Source: JAFDWR01 sp038216655
Lineage (GTDB): Bacteria > Armatimonadota > Fimbriimonadia > Fimbriimonadales > Fimbriimonadaceae
DNA length: 64,000 nucleotides
Reading direction: 5' to 3'
Assembly (NCBI GenBank): GCA_038216655.1
Contig: JBBQPZ010000010.1
Location: forward strand, 62,001 to 126,000
The translations under genes were made by a program, and so were the position numbers. Shown here one piece after another: positions 8,767 through 16,239 of the stretch. Under the pieces are notes generated by a model. It saw only the letters and a list, made by a program, of their open reading frames with translations, was not told the origin of the DNA and did no database searches. The first letter of the stretch is position 1. Each line of letters starts with the position of its first letter.

Positions 8767-9840
8767 TCAACCGATGGGGGTAAGGTGCGCGTCGAGGAAT
8801 CGGAACCCCCAGCCTGGATCCGGATTGGGGTACGCGAACCCATTTTCGATGCGGATCGGGTGGTCGATAAGGCCGTCCACCCAATCGAACGACTCGCATC
8901 CGTAGGCATCGGCGATCCCCATGCATAGCGGCACGTCGTATTCCTTGTAGTAGTGGGGAAGCACGGGGATTCCGCCCTCGTTGGCGAAGCGCGCAGAGTC
9001 GAGCCATCCCTGGACGCCGCCGAGCCGAAGGATATCGGGCTGCCAAAGATCGAGCGCATCGCGGGCGGCGAGTTCGCGCAGCGCGGTCATGTTGAACTCC
9101 CGCTCGCCCATCGCCAATTGAATCCCCGCCTCCTGGCGCAAGACCTTGTAGCCGTCGAAGTCGGTGTTGGGTAGAGGTTCTTCGAACCAGGTGATCTGAA
9201 GTCCGCGAACTCGGGCGGCGAGCACCGCCGCTGAGACCAGGTTCATTCCTTGATTCGCGTCCATCATGATGCGGACGGCCGGCCCGACCGCCTCGCGCAC
9301 CCTCGTCAATCGCTCGACATCGGTTTCGAGCGAGGGAGAGCCCACCTTGATCTTCACTGCAGGGAACCCGCGCTTGACGTAGCCTCCCACTTCGTCGAGC
9401 AACTCTTCGATCGTGTAGGAGAGCCAGCCGCCACTCCCGTAGACGGGGACGCGGTCGCGGCGCCTGTCGAACAGGCCCCAGACGGGTTTGTTTAGCACCC
9501 GAGCCCGGATGTCCCACATCGCGATTTCGAGCGAACCCAGGCCCCAGCGGTTGATGCCTGGGTTGCCGAAGTATTCGGATTCGGATTCAAAATGGGTGCG
9601 GAATTCTTCGGTGCGTGTGCAGTCCCAGCCCAGCGCCATCTCGCCGGCGTCTTTGAGTGCCCCGACGATTGCCTGCGGCGAGTAGTGGAAGCAGAGAAGA
9701 TAGGACTCGCCGACGTGACCCGATTCCGCCCGGATTCGGGTTATCAGGAAGGCTATCTCCGGAATCGCGTGGGTCGCGTCGGCGATTGGGCGCGAGATCG
9801 GTGACACCGCGCGGAAGAACTGGACGTCGACGATCTTCAT
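8767..9840 (-). CDS. Enolase-superfamily (mandelate racemase/muconate lactonizing) sugar-acid dehydratase-like enzyme
   Basis: The 357-aa protein has the full active-site set of the mandelate racemase branch. It shows Lys163-x-Lys165 as the general base pair, Asp194/Asn196 and Glu220-Glu221 as Mg ligands, Glu246 in Gly-Glu-Arg-Glu, and a C-terminal His296 in a Pro-His-Tyr-Tyr motif. Such enzymes remove a proton alpha to a carboxylate, most often to dehydrate aldonic acids. The substrate cannot be told from sequence; L-rhamnonate, L-fuconate or a galactonate-like acid are candidates given the neighbouring genes. The in-frame extension upstream runs into palindromic repeat and is rejected. ATG 9840 is preceded by GGGCGGG and, 7 nt away, by TAACAT. 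Confidence 0.85.
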   Translation of the reverse strand: MKIVDVQFFRAVSPISRPIADATHAIPEIAFLITRIRAESGHVGESYLLCFHYSPQAIVGALKDAGEMALGWDCTRTEEFRTHFESESEYFGNPGINRWGLGSLEIAMWDIRARVLNKPVWGLFDRRRDRVPVYGSGGWLSYTIEELLDEVGGYVKRGFPAVKIKVGSPSLETDVERLTRVREAVGPAVRIMMDANQGMNLVSAAVLAARVRGLQITWFEEPLPNTDFDGYKVLRQEAGIQLAMGEREFNMTALRELAARDALDLWQPDILRLGGVQGWLDSARFANEGGIPVLPHYYKEYDVPLCMGIADAYGCESFDWVDGLIDHPIRIENGFAYPNPDPGWGFRFLDAHLTPIG

Positions 9841-9847
9841 CCCGCCC

Positions 9848-9853
9848 ATGTTA
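9848..9853 (-). promoter_or_regulatory. Putative -10 hexamer upstream of the enolase-superfamily gene
   Basis: TAACAT on the minus strand ends 7 nt before the ATG at 9840, so the transcript would start at or near the start codon. The GGGCGGG in between could alternatively be a ribosome site for a transcript that starts further upstream, so this assignment is less certain than others of its kind here. Confidence 0.35.
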
Positions 9854-9950
9854 GCGCGACTACGGGTTCGGCGGGCTCCCGGGCGCTTCGGTTCTTGACC
9901 ACCCTTGCCCTCAGTAGGTTGCCAAGCTTCATTTGCCTCGATGGAATGGG

Positions 9951-10107
9951 GTGCCACGGTTTGTCCGGACCTGTAGTTGACAGAGAAACCGGAACCGCTT
10001 CCCGGCAAGCCGTGCTCCTACGCACCAAGTGGCAATTGCATGACACGGCTTGCCGGGAAACGATTGAAAGTTCTCAGACATTTCCAATCCCGGACAAACC
10101 GTGGCAC
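9951..10107. repeat. Family A nested palindrome, copy 1 (complete)
   Basis: The outer arms gtgccacggtttgtccgg (9951-9968) and ccggacaaaccgtggcac (10090-10107) are a perfect 18-bp inverted repeat. Inside lie a second perfect pair, cccggcaagccgtg (10001-10014) and cacggcttgccggg (10044-10057). The two nested stems would form one long imperfect hairpin. The same arms flank the RAYT transposase gene at 58845-59357. Confidence 0.9.
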
Positions 10108-10185
10108 CCCGGGCCCAAAAGTGACAAGTGAAGCAGCACAGCCAACTCAGTAGCCTATAAAGCTTCATTTGTCCCGTTCCTCGCG

Positions 10186-10341
10186 GTGCCACGGCTTGGC
10201 CAGAACTGAAGATGCATGAGAAACTGGAAGTGCTGCCTGGCAAGCCGTGCTCCTACGCACGGGTGGTAATTACAACGCACGGTTTGCCGGGAAACAACTT
10301 CGATTGAACAGGCATTTCCAACCCCGGCCAAACCGTGGCAC
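10186..10341. repeat. Family A nested palindrome, copy 2 (complete)
   Basis: Outer arms gtgccacggcttggcc (from 10186) and ggccaaaccgtggcac (to 10341) enclose ctggcaagccgtg (around 10218-10250) and cacggtttgccggg. Its 156-bp length almost equals that of copy 1. Base changes in one arm are partly matched in the other (tggcca-type against tccgga-type), which suggests selection on pairing or copying by gene conversion. Confidence 0.85.
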
Positions 10342-10467
10342 CGCAGACCAAAAGAGGTCAAATGAAAGTTGACAGCCTACTCAGGATGACGGGCACAGTT
10401 CATTTGTCTTCTTCGAGCGGCTCCGGTCGGAATGACAGTCCCTAACCTCATAAGTCTCGTTCGAGCT

Positions 10468-11625
10468 TTAAGGCGCGACCGGCGGATTGTGGAGCTGATC
10501 GAGCCGGATCCGGAATGCTTGGATCGATTCCTTCTCGCGGGAGACGACGACGTACAGGTAGCCGTTTTCGATCAGGGTGTCTGGATAGCCGTACTGGCCC
10601 CTCTTGCCCGAGCCTGAATGCAGGCGTTTGTAAGGCTGGTCGGCGATCAGATAGTGCTGGGTGAAGTTCACACCGTCAGACGATAACGAGAGCACTAGAC
10701 GCTTGCGCGTCCCGCGCGAGGTTGGATCGGGGTTGCCGACGTAGTAGAACCGCCCGTCGGGGAGTCGACCGAAGACGAACTTCGCGTCGTTGTCCGAGAA
10801 TTCAGTTTCTCGCGGCTTGCTCCATGAGGTTCCGTCGTCAGCGCTCTGGGACTCCCAGAGGCGACCGTGCCAACCCGGCCCGGTCGAGCGGAGCATCATG
10901 TGGATCACGCCGTCATCGGTTTGAAAGAACGAGCCTTCGCAGACCTCGACGGGTAGGTGGAGATCATGGGAGACCTCGGCGAACTTGGTTGGATTGTCCT
11001 CGATATGGCCCTTGTCCGTGGGCAGCCCGCTTGAGACCCATCCCCGCATTCCAAGCGGGTCCCATGTGTGTGGGAACAGGAAGTTGCCCGTCATAATCAG
11101 CCGCCCCGTATGGCTCGGTCGCGGCTCGACATTTGGCGTGACCGCCAATCCGGTATCGCTAGGTGAACCCCAGCGAGAGCCGTCGAAGGAGGCGAACTCC
11201 GCCAACCGAGTCTTGGTGTGATCCTTCGAATACGCGCTGACGTAGGCGATCAGACGATCCCCGGCGTTGATTAGACCCCCGGCGGTCAGAACGTCCGATT
11301 GAACGCCGTCGAGCAATCCTGGAGTAGAGATCGCCTCGGGCTCGGACCAATGGAAGAAGTCTAGGGACGTCGCGCTGAGAACCCGCTGCGCTGGTTTGTC
11401 CTCGCCTTCGAGTCCGTTCGACCAGACGACGACCAGTTTGCCTCCCAACGACGCGATGTGGGGGTGATGCGAGTACCACCAACTCGAAATGGGAACGTGG
11501 ATGAACGTGGAATCGACGCTCAGGTGAGCGAGAGAACCAGGGTGGTAGGTCTCGTTATTGATGGGTTCCGGGGAGGCCAACGCACCTGGCAGGAGGAGGG
11601 CAAGAGAGGCGAAGTTCGTCAGCAC
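10468..11625 (-). CDS. Sialidase-like (BNR-repeat, exo-alpha-sialidase fold) exported protein
   Basis: The 385-aa protein has a short signal peptide (about 1-17) and a six-bladed propeller-type sequence rich in Trp-Ser-x-Pro turns. Examples are His-Trp-Ser-Glu-Pro near residue 95 and Ser-Trp-Ser-Lys-Pro near residue 270, spaced like the Asp-box blades of sialidase-like proteins. The family includes exo-sialidases and many related glycoside-binding or glycoside-cleaving proteins, so a true sialidase activity is not assured. The start is GTG 11625, with a GATATT hexamer 5 nt upstream. It is divergently arranged with the sugar ABC transporter gene at 11759 and may share its promoter region. Confidence 0.75.
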   Translation of the reverse strand: MLTNFASLALLLPGALASPEPINNETYHPGSLAHLSVDSTFIHVPISSWWYSHHPHIASLGGKLVVVWSNGLEGEDKPAQRVLSATSLDFFHWSEPEAISTPGLLDGVQSDVLTAGGLINAGDRLIAYVSAYSKDHTKTRLAEFASFDGSRWGSPSDTGLAVTPNVEPRPSHTGRLIMTGNFLFPHTWDPLGMRGWVSSGLPTDKGHIEDNPTKFAEVSHDLHLPVEVCEGSFFQTDDGVIHMMLRSTGPGWHGRLWESQSADDGTSWSKPRETEFSDNDAKFVFGRLPDGRFYYVGNPDPTSRGTRKRLVLSLSSDGVNFTQHYLIADQPYKRLHSGSGKRGQYGYPDTLIENGYLYVVVSREKESIQAFRIRLDQLHNPPVAP

Positions 11626-11746
11626 CGTTGAATATCAATCGCTTTTGGGAGCCGGAAGTTTCGGTAGGGCCACCGATTGCGGCGATTGGCGCAACTTGTT
11701 TTCTCGTTTTCGGCCCTTCAAGGGTCGAACTCGGTCCGTGGAAGGT

Positions 11747-11752
11747 TAGAAT
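11747..11752 (+). promoter_or_regulatory. Putative -10 hexamer before the sugar ABC transporter operon
   Basis: TAGAAT ends 6 nt before the GTG start at 11759. An AAGG lies just upstream but would not be on a transcript starting from this hexamer. The arrangement suggests that the first gene of the rhamnose transport operon is translated from a leaderless mRNA. Confidence 0.45.
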
Positions 11753-11758
11753 GGTTCG

Positions 11759-13252
11759 GTGACGAAGGGGCTCCGCGCGGCTGGGATAACGATCAGCTTT
11801 GGCGGCATCGATGTCGTGGCGGGGGTGGATATTAAACTTCGCTCGGGTGAGATCCACGCGCTGGTCGGCGAAAACGGCGCGGGAAAGTCCAGCCTCGCCA
11901 AGGCGATTGCGGGGGTTTATCGACCCCGACTCGGCTCCCTTGAACTGAACGGCGTTGGCGTCAAATTCCGGAATCCACGTGAGGCGTTGGATGCGGGAGT
12001 CGCGCTGATCCACCAGGAGCCGATCACCTTCCCGGATCTGAGCGTTGCGGAAAACATCTTTGCCGGGCATCATCTTCGCTGCGGCCCGTTCGTTCGTTGG
12101 AGCGCGACTTTGGCGCGGTCACGGGAGTTGCTCGAGTCGTTGGGAGTTGCGCTTGATCCGGCTAGCCCGGTGGCGGGTCTTTCGGTGGCGGCTCGGCAAC
12201 AGGTCGAGCTGGCCAGCGCGCTTTCCCACGATGCGACGGTGTGGATCTTCGACGAGACCACCGCGCCGCTGACCCCGAAGGAGGTTGCCGAGCTCTTCAC
12301 CGTGATGCGCCGGCTGCGCGATCAAGGCTGTGCGTTGCTGATCGTCACCCACCACCTCCAGGAGGTGTTCGCGATCGCCGACCGAATTACCGTTCTGCGC
12401 GACGGGAAGAAGGTCGCCGAGAAGACGGTCGCCGAGAGCAATGAAGATGAGATTGTGAGGCTGATGGTGGGGCGCGAACTCTCGCTGGAACGCCACGAGG
12501 CGCGTGAGGCGGGGGAGGAACTTCTCGTCACGCGAGGGCTGTGCGGCCCTGGATTTCGGGACATCGATTTGACGGTTCGGTGTGGGGAGATCGTCGGGCT
12601 CGCCGGGCTCGTTGGTGCCGGTCGCACCGAGTTGGCCCGTGCCTTGTTTGGGATCACTCGTCCGACGGCCGGCCGGATGTTGCTGGAGGGGCAGGAGGTC
12701 CAGGTCGCCTCGCCCCGAACGGCCCTACGGCTTGGGATTTCACTCGTGCCGGAAGATCGTCTCCACGAGGGCCTCTTGCTGCCCCAGTCGATCGCGGTGA
12801 ATTCCACGCTTGCCTACCTTGCGAGGCTCTGCAATGGCGGGTGGTTGCACCAGAAGAACATCCACGCTGAGACCAATAAGTACGCGGCTCGTTTCCGGCT
12901 GGCCTGCCGGAACACGGACCAGGCAGTCTCCGAGCTCTCCGGCGGCAATCAGCAGAAGGTCGTGCTTGCGAAGTGGTTGATGACTCAGCCGAAGCTTTTG
13001 ATCCTCGACGAGCCGACGCGCGGGGTTGATGTGGGCGCGAAGAGCGAGGTCCACCGGATCATTCGCGAACTCGCTCAGGAGGGCATGGCGGTGCTGATGA
13101 TCTCCAGCGACTTGCCGGAGGTTTTGCACCTGAGCGACCGGATTGCGGTGATGCGCGAGGGGCGCATTGTCGCCCAACTGAACGGCGCGGAGGCGACGGA
13201 GGAACAAATCATGTTCGCCGCGACCGGTCAGCAAGGAGCCGCTCTTGGGTAA
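11759..13252 (+). CDS. Sugar ABC transporter, tandem ATP-binding protein (probable L-rhamnose importer)
   Basis: The 497-aa protein contains two ABC ATPase domains. The first has a Walker A motif Gly-Glu-Asn-Gly-Ala-Gly-Lys-Ser at about residues 38-45. The second has a degenerate Walker A but an intact signature Leu-Ser-Gly-Gly-Asn-Gln-Gln-Lys and Walker B Leu-Ile-Leu-Asp-Glu-Pro-Thr-Arg-Gly-Val-Asp. This is the RbsA/MglA/XylG arrangement of CUT2 importers. The first domain's signature region is Leu-Ser-Val-Ala-Ala-Arg-Gln, also common in that family. Its stop overlaps the start of the next permease by 8 bp. Downstream linkage to RhaEW and the rha/lut genes suggests L-rhamnose as substrate (equivalent to RhaT of the rhizobial RhaSTPQ system), which is inference. 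Confidence 0.88.
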   Translation: MTKGLRAAGITISFGGIDVVAGVDIKLRSGEIHALVGENGAGKSSLAKAIAGVYRPRLGSLELNGVGVKFRNPREALDAGVALIHQEPITFPDLSVAENIFAGHHLRCGPFVRWSATLARSRELLESLGVALDPASPVAGLSVAARQQVELASALSHDATVWIFDETTAPLTPKEVAELFTVMRRLRDQGCALLIVTHHLQEVFAIADRITVLRDGKKVAEKTVAESNEDEIVRLMVGRELSLERHEAREAGEELLVTRGLCGPGFRDIDLTVRCGEIVGLAGLVGAGRTELARALFGITRPTAGRMLLEGQEVQVASPRTALRLGISLVPEDRLHEGLLLPQSIAVNSTLAYLARLCNGGWLHQKNIHAETNKYAARFRLACRNTDQAVSELSGGNQQKVVLAKWLMTQPKLLILDEPTRGVDVGAKSEVHRIIRELAQEGMAVLMISSDLPEVLHLSDRIAVMREGRIVAQLNGAEATEEQIMFAATGQQGAALG

Positions 13253-14195
13253 GCGCGAAGGGATCGCGTTCGGGTTCCTGGTATTACTTTCGGGGGTCGC
13301 CGGGCTTAAGGAGCCGCGTCTGTTTCAGCCGCAGAGCATTGAGAGCGTCCTACTCTGGATGCCGTTGATCACCGTCGTGGCGATGGGGCAGTTGCTGGTG
13401 ATCCTGACCGGCGGAATCGACCTTTCCATCGGCTCGATTCTCGGTTTCTCCGGGATCGGGGTTGGCCTGGTCTTGAAGGCGAACCCGCATTTGCCGCTCC
13501 CGATCGTGTTCCTCGCTGGGCTCGCCATCGGGCTCGCACTTGGCGCATTCAACGCGGCCGTGATTGTCTGGGGCAAGATCTCGCCGTTGATCGTCACGAT
13601 CGGTACCCTCGCTGCTTTCCGCGGACTCACATTTATCCTGAGTAAAGGCGATCAGATCGATTCCAGCATGATCCCTGACTCGCTTACCGTGCTTGCTCAC
13701 TCGGGCATCACGATCGCTCACGTCACGCTCTCGTGGCTCCTGATTCTCGCGCTGACCATCGCCCTGATCACCTTCGCCACGCTAGGATTCACAACCTTCG
13801 GTCGAAACGTCTTCGCCCTCGGCAGCAACGCTGACGCCGCTCGCCTGCGGGGGATATCTAGCGGTAGCGTACAGTTCGCGGTCTATGCAATCTGCGGGGC
13901 GCTCGCCGGTTTGGCGGGGGTGATGTATGCCTCGCGGTTTGGTTTCGTCAATCCGGGGAGCGCAGGGTCGAGCTTCGAACTCACCGTGATCGCCGCCGTC
14001 GCGATTGGGGGCACCAAGCTGACGGGCGGGTCGGGCTCGGTCCTTGGGGTGCTGCTGGGCTGCCTCTTGCTGAGCTGTATCAATGTCTTCCTAAGCCTTC
14101 TCGGCATCGACGCGAACTACCAAATGCTGACCTACGGCCTGGTGATCCTGATCGCGATCCTAACCGATGCGGCCGCGCGGAGGGGGAAGGCATGA
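13245..14195 (+). CDS. Sugar ABC transporter permease 1 (CUT2/BPD_transp_2 type)
   Basis: The 316-aa integral membrane protein has eight to ten hydrophobic segments. It carries the family motif Gly-Gly-Ile-Asp-Leu-Ser-Ile-Gly-Ser near residue 65 and a C-terminal Ala-Ile-Gly-Gly-Thr-Lys-Leu-Thr-Gly-Gly-Ser-Gly-Ser motif typical of RbsC-like permeases. The TTG start at 13245 overlaps the end of the ATPase gene, and its stop overlaps the ATG of the second permease by 4 bp, indicating tight translational coupling. It forms a heterodimeric membrane channel with the next gene product. Confidence 0.88.
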   Translation: MGKREGIAFGFLVLLSGVAGLKEPRLFQPQSIESVLLWMPLITVVAMGQLLVILTGGIDLSIGSILGFSGIGVGLVLKANPHLPLPIVFLAGLAIGLALGAFNAAVIVWGKISPLIVTIGTLAAFRGLTFILSKGDQIDSSMIPDSLTVLAHSGITIAHVTLSWLLILALTIALITFATLGFTTFGRNVFALGSNADAARLRGISSGSVQFAVYAICGALAGLAGVMYASRFGFVNPGSAGSSFELTVIAAVAIGGTKLTGGSGSVLGVLLGCLLLSCINVFLSLLGIDANYQMLTYGLVILIAILTDAAARRGKA

Positions 14196-15130
14196 AGGAC
14201 CGCCCGATCGTCCCTGCCGTACTGCTCGTGATTGGCACAATCCTCGCCTCGCGACTCTCGCCGCACTTCCTCGACATCCACTACTTGCTGGATACTTCGA
14301 CCTTGTATGCGGAGACCGGGTTGATGGCGCTCGCGATGACGTTCGTGATCATCAGCGGCAACATCGACCTCTCGGTGGGTTCGAATTTGGTTTTGACCGC
14401 TTGCTTGAGCGCGAAGCTGCTCGCCGCAGGTTGGGGAATTCCTTCAGTTGTTGTCGCCGCCTGTCTGATGGGCACTTGTTTTGGGGCGATTAATGGTTGG
14501 CTGGTTGCCAAGCTCAAGCTTCCTTCGTTCCTCGTTACGCTCGGTACGATGGCGATCTACCGAGGCATCGCCCAGGCGATGCTCGGCCCAGCCTCCGTAA
14601 AGCTGCCAAAGGCATTCACTGGGCTCGATCAGCTCCTCTGGTTCAAGATCCCAGTTCCGTTCCTGATTTTCTTGTTCGCCACGCTCGTCACGGGCCTGAT
14701 CCTGCATCGGACGGTGTTTGGACGGTGGGTGTTCTCGATCGGAACGAGTGAACGTGCCTCGACCTACTCGGGCCTTCCCGTCGATCGCACGAAGATCATC
14801 GTCTTCGCTCTCTCGGGATTGATGTGCGGCATTGGGGCGCTGTTGATCGATTCCCGGCTTGGGGTGGCGCGTCACGACCTCGCTCGCGGCATCGAACTGG
14901 ATGTGATCACGGTTGTCGTGGTGGGTGGCGCGGCGATTACTGGCGGCAAGGGCTCCACTCTCGGGACCGTACTCGCCTTGTTCCTCGTGATGCTCGTTCG
15001 GACCGCGATGGGGGTGGCGAACGTGAAGGCCGAGTATCAGCTCACGGTCATTGGTGGGCTGCTGATCTTGGCGGTACTGGCTGGGAATCTCGGACAGTTG
15101 TTCAATCGCCGCTCCGCCGCGCGGCGCTAG
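14192..15130 (+). CDS. Sugar ABC transporter permease 2 (CUT2/BPD_transp_2 type)
   Basis: The 312-aa membrane protein is a paralogue of its neighbour, with the motif Gly-Asn-Ile-Asp-Leu-Ser-Val-Gly-Ser near residue 55 and Gly-Gly-Ala-Ala-Ile-Thr-Gly-Gly-Lys-Gly near residue 250. Two non-identical RbsC-like permeases with one tandem ATPase and one binding protein is the layout of the rhamnose-type RhaSTPQ importers; most ribose or xylose systems use a single permease. This supports a rhamnose assignment. It lies 44 bp before the binding-protein gene. Confidence 0.88.
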   Translation: MKDRPIVPAVLLVIGTILASRLSPHFLDIHYLLDTSTLYAETGLMALAMTFVIISGNIDLSVGSNLVLTACLSAKLLAAGWGIPSVVVAACLMGTCFGAINGWLVAKLKLPSFLVTLGTMAIYRGIAQAMLGPASVKLPKAFTGLDQLLWFKIPVPFLIFLFATLVTGLILHRTVFGRWVFSIGTSERASTYSGLPVDRTKIIVFALSGLMCGIGALLIDSRLGVARHDLARGIELDVITVVVVGGAAITGGKGSTLGTVLALFLVMLVRTAMGVANVKAEYQLTVIGGLLILAVLAGNLGQLFNRRSAARR

Positions 15131-15174
15131 GGGTGCCGAACCGGATAAGCTGTACGATAGACCTTGGAGCGACG

Positions 15175-16239
15175 ATGAACTTCCAACGAAAATTTGCCCT
15201 TCTCTTGCCCATTCTTGCCCTCGTAGCCGCGGGCTGCGGTAAGGGCTCGACTGAGACCGCGAGTAGCCCCGAAGCCTCCGGCTCGCCTGCCGCAACCGGT
15301 GAAAAGGTCAAGGTTGTGTTCATTCCCAAGAACACGGGCAACCCCTACTTCACGCAGGTCGCCAAAGGCTTCGAGTCTTCGGCGGCTTCGCTGGGCATCG
15401 ACTTCAACACCCAGGCTCCGGCGACGGGGGACGCGACCTCGCAGCTTGAGGTGATTAAGAACCAGGTCCAGGGCGGCGCGAACGTCATCGTGATCTCCGC
15501 GAACAGCCCCGACGCGCTCAATGAGGCGCTTGATCAGGCCAAGGAGAAGGGCGTCGAGGTCATTACCGTGGACTCCGACCTCACCGGCAACGAGTCGCAC
15601 CGCGATGCCGCCGTGCTTCCCACCGACTTCTCCAAGATCGGCCCAGCCCAGCTTGAGCTTCTCGCCAAGACGATGAACTACGAAGGCGAGTTCGCGATTC
15701 TTAGCGCCACCACCGACGCCCCGAATCAGAACGCCTGGATCGAGGGGATGAAGACGGCGATGAAGAATCCCACCTATGCGAAGATGAAGCTCGTCGAGAT
15801 CGTCTACGGCGACGATGAGCCGCAGAAGTCATCCACCGAGGCCGAGGGTCTGCTGACCAAGCATCCCAACCTTCGCGGGATTCTGTCGCCCACCAGCGTC
15901 GGGCTCGCCGCGACGGCTCAGGTCCTTGAGAACTCCGGGCTTTATCCCGGCGGCCCCAAGGCCACCGGCCGTCCGGGCATCGTGCTCACCGGTCTCAGCA
16001 CTCCGAATCAGATGAAGAAGGCGGTCGCCAAGGGTGTCGTCGCCAGCTTTCAACTTTGGGATCCCGCCGACATGGGAACCATTGCCGCCTATTTGGGCGC
16101 CAAGAAGATGAAAGTGAAGCCAGGGGACACCTTCGAGATCCCCGGCAAAGGCAAGTTCACCGTTGGCGAGAAAAACGTGATCTACGCGGGCTCGCTCCTG
16201 ACCTTCGATAAGACAAACATTGACAAGTACGACTTCTAG
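15175..16239 (+). CDS. Sugar-binding lipoprotein of the ABC importer (RhaS-like)
   Basis: The 354-aa product has a lipoprotein signal (Leu-Val-Ala-Ala-Gly-Cys at about residues 16-21), then a low-complexity Ser/Ala/Glu linker. A periplasmic-binding domain of the RbsB type (Peripla_BP_4) starts near residue 44 with Val-Val-Phe-Ile-Pro-Lys-Asn-Thr-Gly-Asn-Pro-Tyr-Phe. The Lys-Asn-Thr-Gly-Asn-Pro-Tyr start is characteristic of the RhaS rhamnose-binding subfamily. ATG 15175 is chosen for the ribosome site ttggag and the lipobox. The gene overlaps the following aldolase gene by 20 bp. Confidence 0.88.
   Translation: MNFQRKFALLLPILALVAAGCGKGSTETASSPEASGSPAATGEKVKVVFIPKNTGNPYFTQVAKGFESSAASLGIDFNTQAPATGDATSQLEVIKNQVQGGANVIVISANSPDALNEALDQAKEKGVEVITVDSDLTGNESHRDAAVLPTDFSKIGPAQLELLAKTMNYEGEFAILSATTDAPNQNAWIEGMKTAMKNPTYAKMKLVEIVYGDDEPQKSSTEAEGLLTKHPNLRGILSPTSVGLAATAQVLENSGLYPGGPKATGRPGIVLTGLSTPNQMKKAVAKGVVASFQLWDPADMGTIAAYLGAKKMKVKPGDTFEIPGKGKFTVGEKNVIYAGSLLTFDKTNIDKYDF

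Larger units (their letters stand above)
9909..10413. repeat. Composite repeat island with alternating short repeats around two family A palindromes
   Basis: Two family A palindromes are bracketed by a second short repeat (family E: caaatgaagcttg followed by a cctactcagg-like block). Its copies lie at 9909-9937 and 10136-10175 on the minus strand, and at 10353-10385 on the plus strand, followed by another catttgtc end near 10408. The order is E-, A, E-, A, E+. The whole gap between the enolase-superfamily and sialidase genes (9841-10467) contains no plausible gene. Family E also occurs in the cluster at 29164-29716. Confidence 0.75.

Noticed and set aside
9841..10008. Extension of the enolase-superfamily protein into the palindrome region
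   Set aside because: The extra 56 codons translate family A repeat sequence; homologues of this fold begin at the Met-Lys-Ile-Val start (9840).
10072..10345. Short open frames (68-104 residues) in the palindrome island
   Set aside because: They read the same repeat on different strands and have low-complexity, Cys/Trp/Arg-rich products without ribosome sites.
9909..10413. Possible CRISPR array in the repeat island
   Set aside because: The repeats are inverted, unequal in length and spacing, with no uniform spacers, and no cas gene is near.
11558..11758. Small plus-strand frame between the sialidase-like and ABC genes
   Set aside because: It is composed of sialidase antisense and promoter sequence, with no ribosome site.
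14824..15174. Upstream extension of the rhamnose-binding lipoprotein frame
   Set aside because: It runs antiparallel in sense within the permease gene (different frame) and destroys the lipobox position; ATG 15175 gives the signal.
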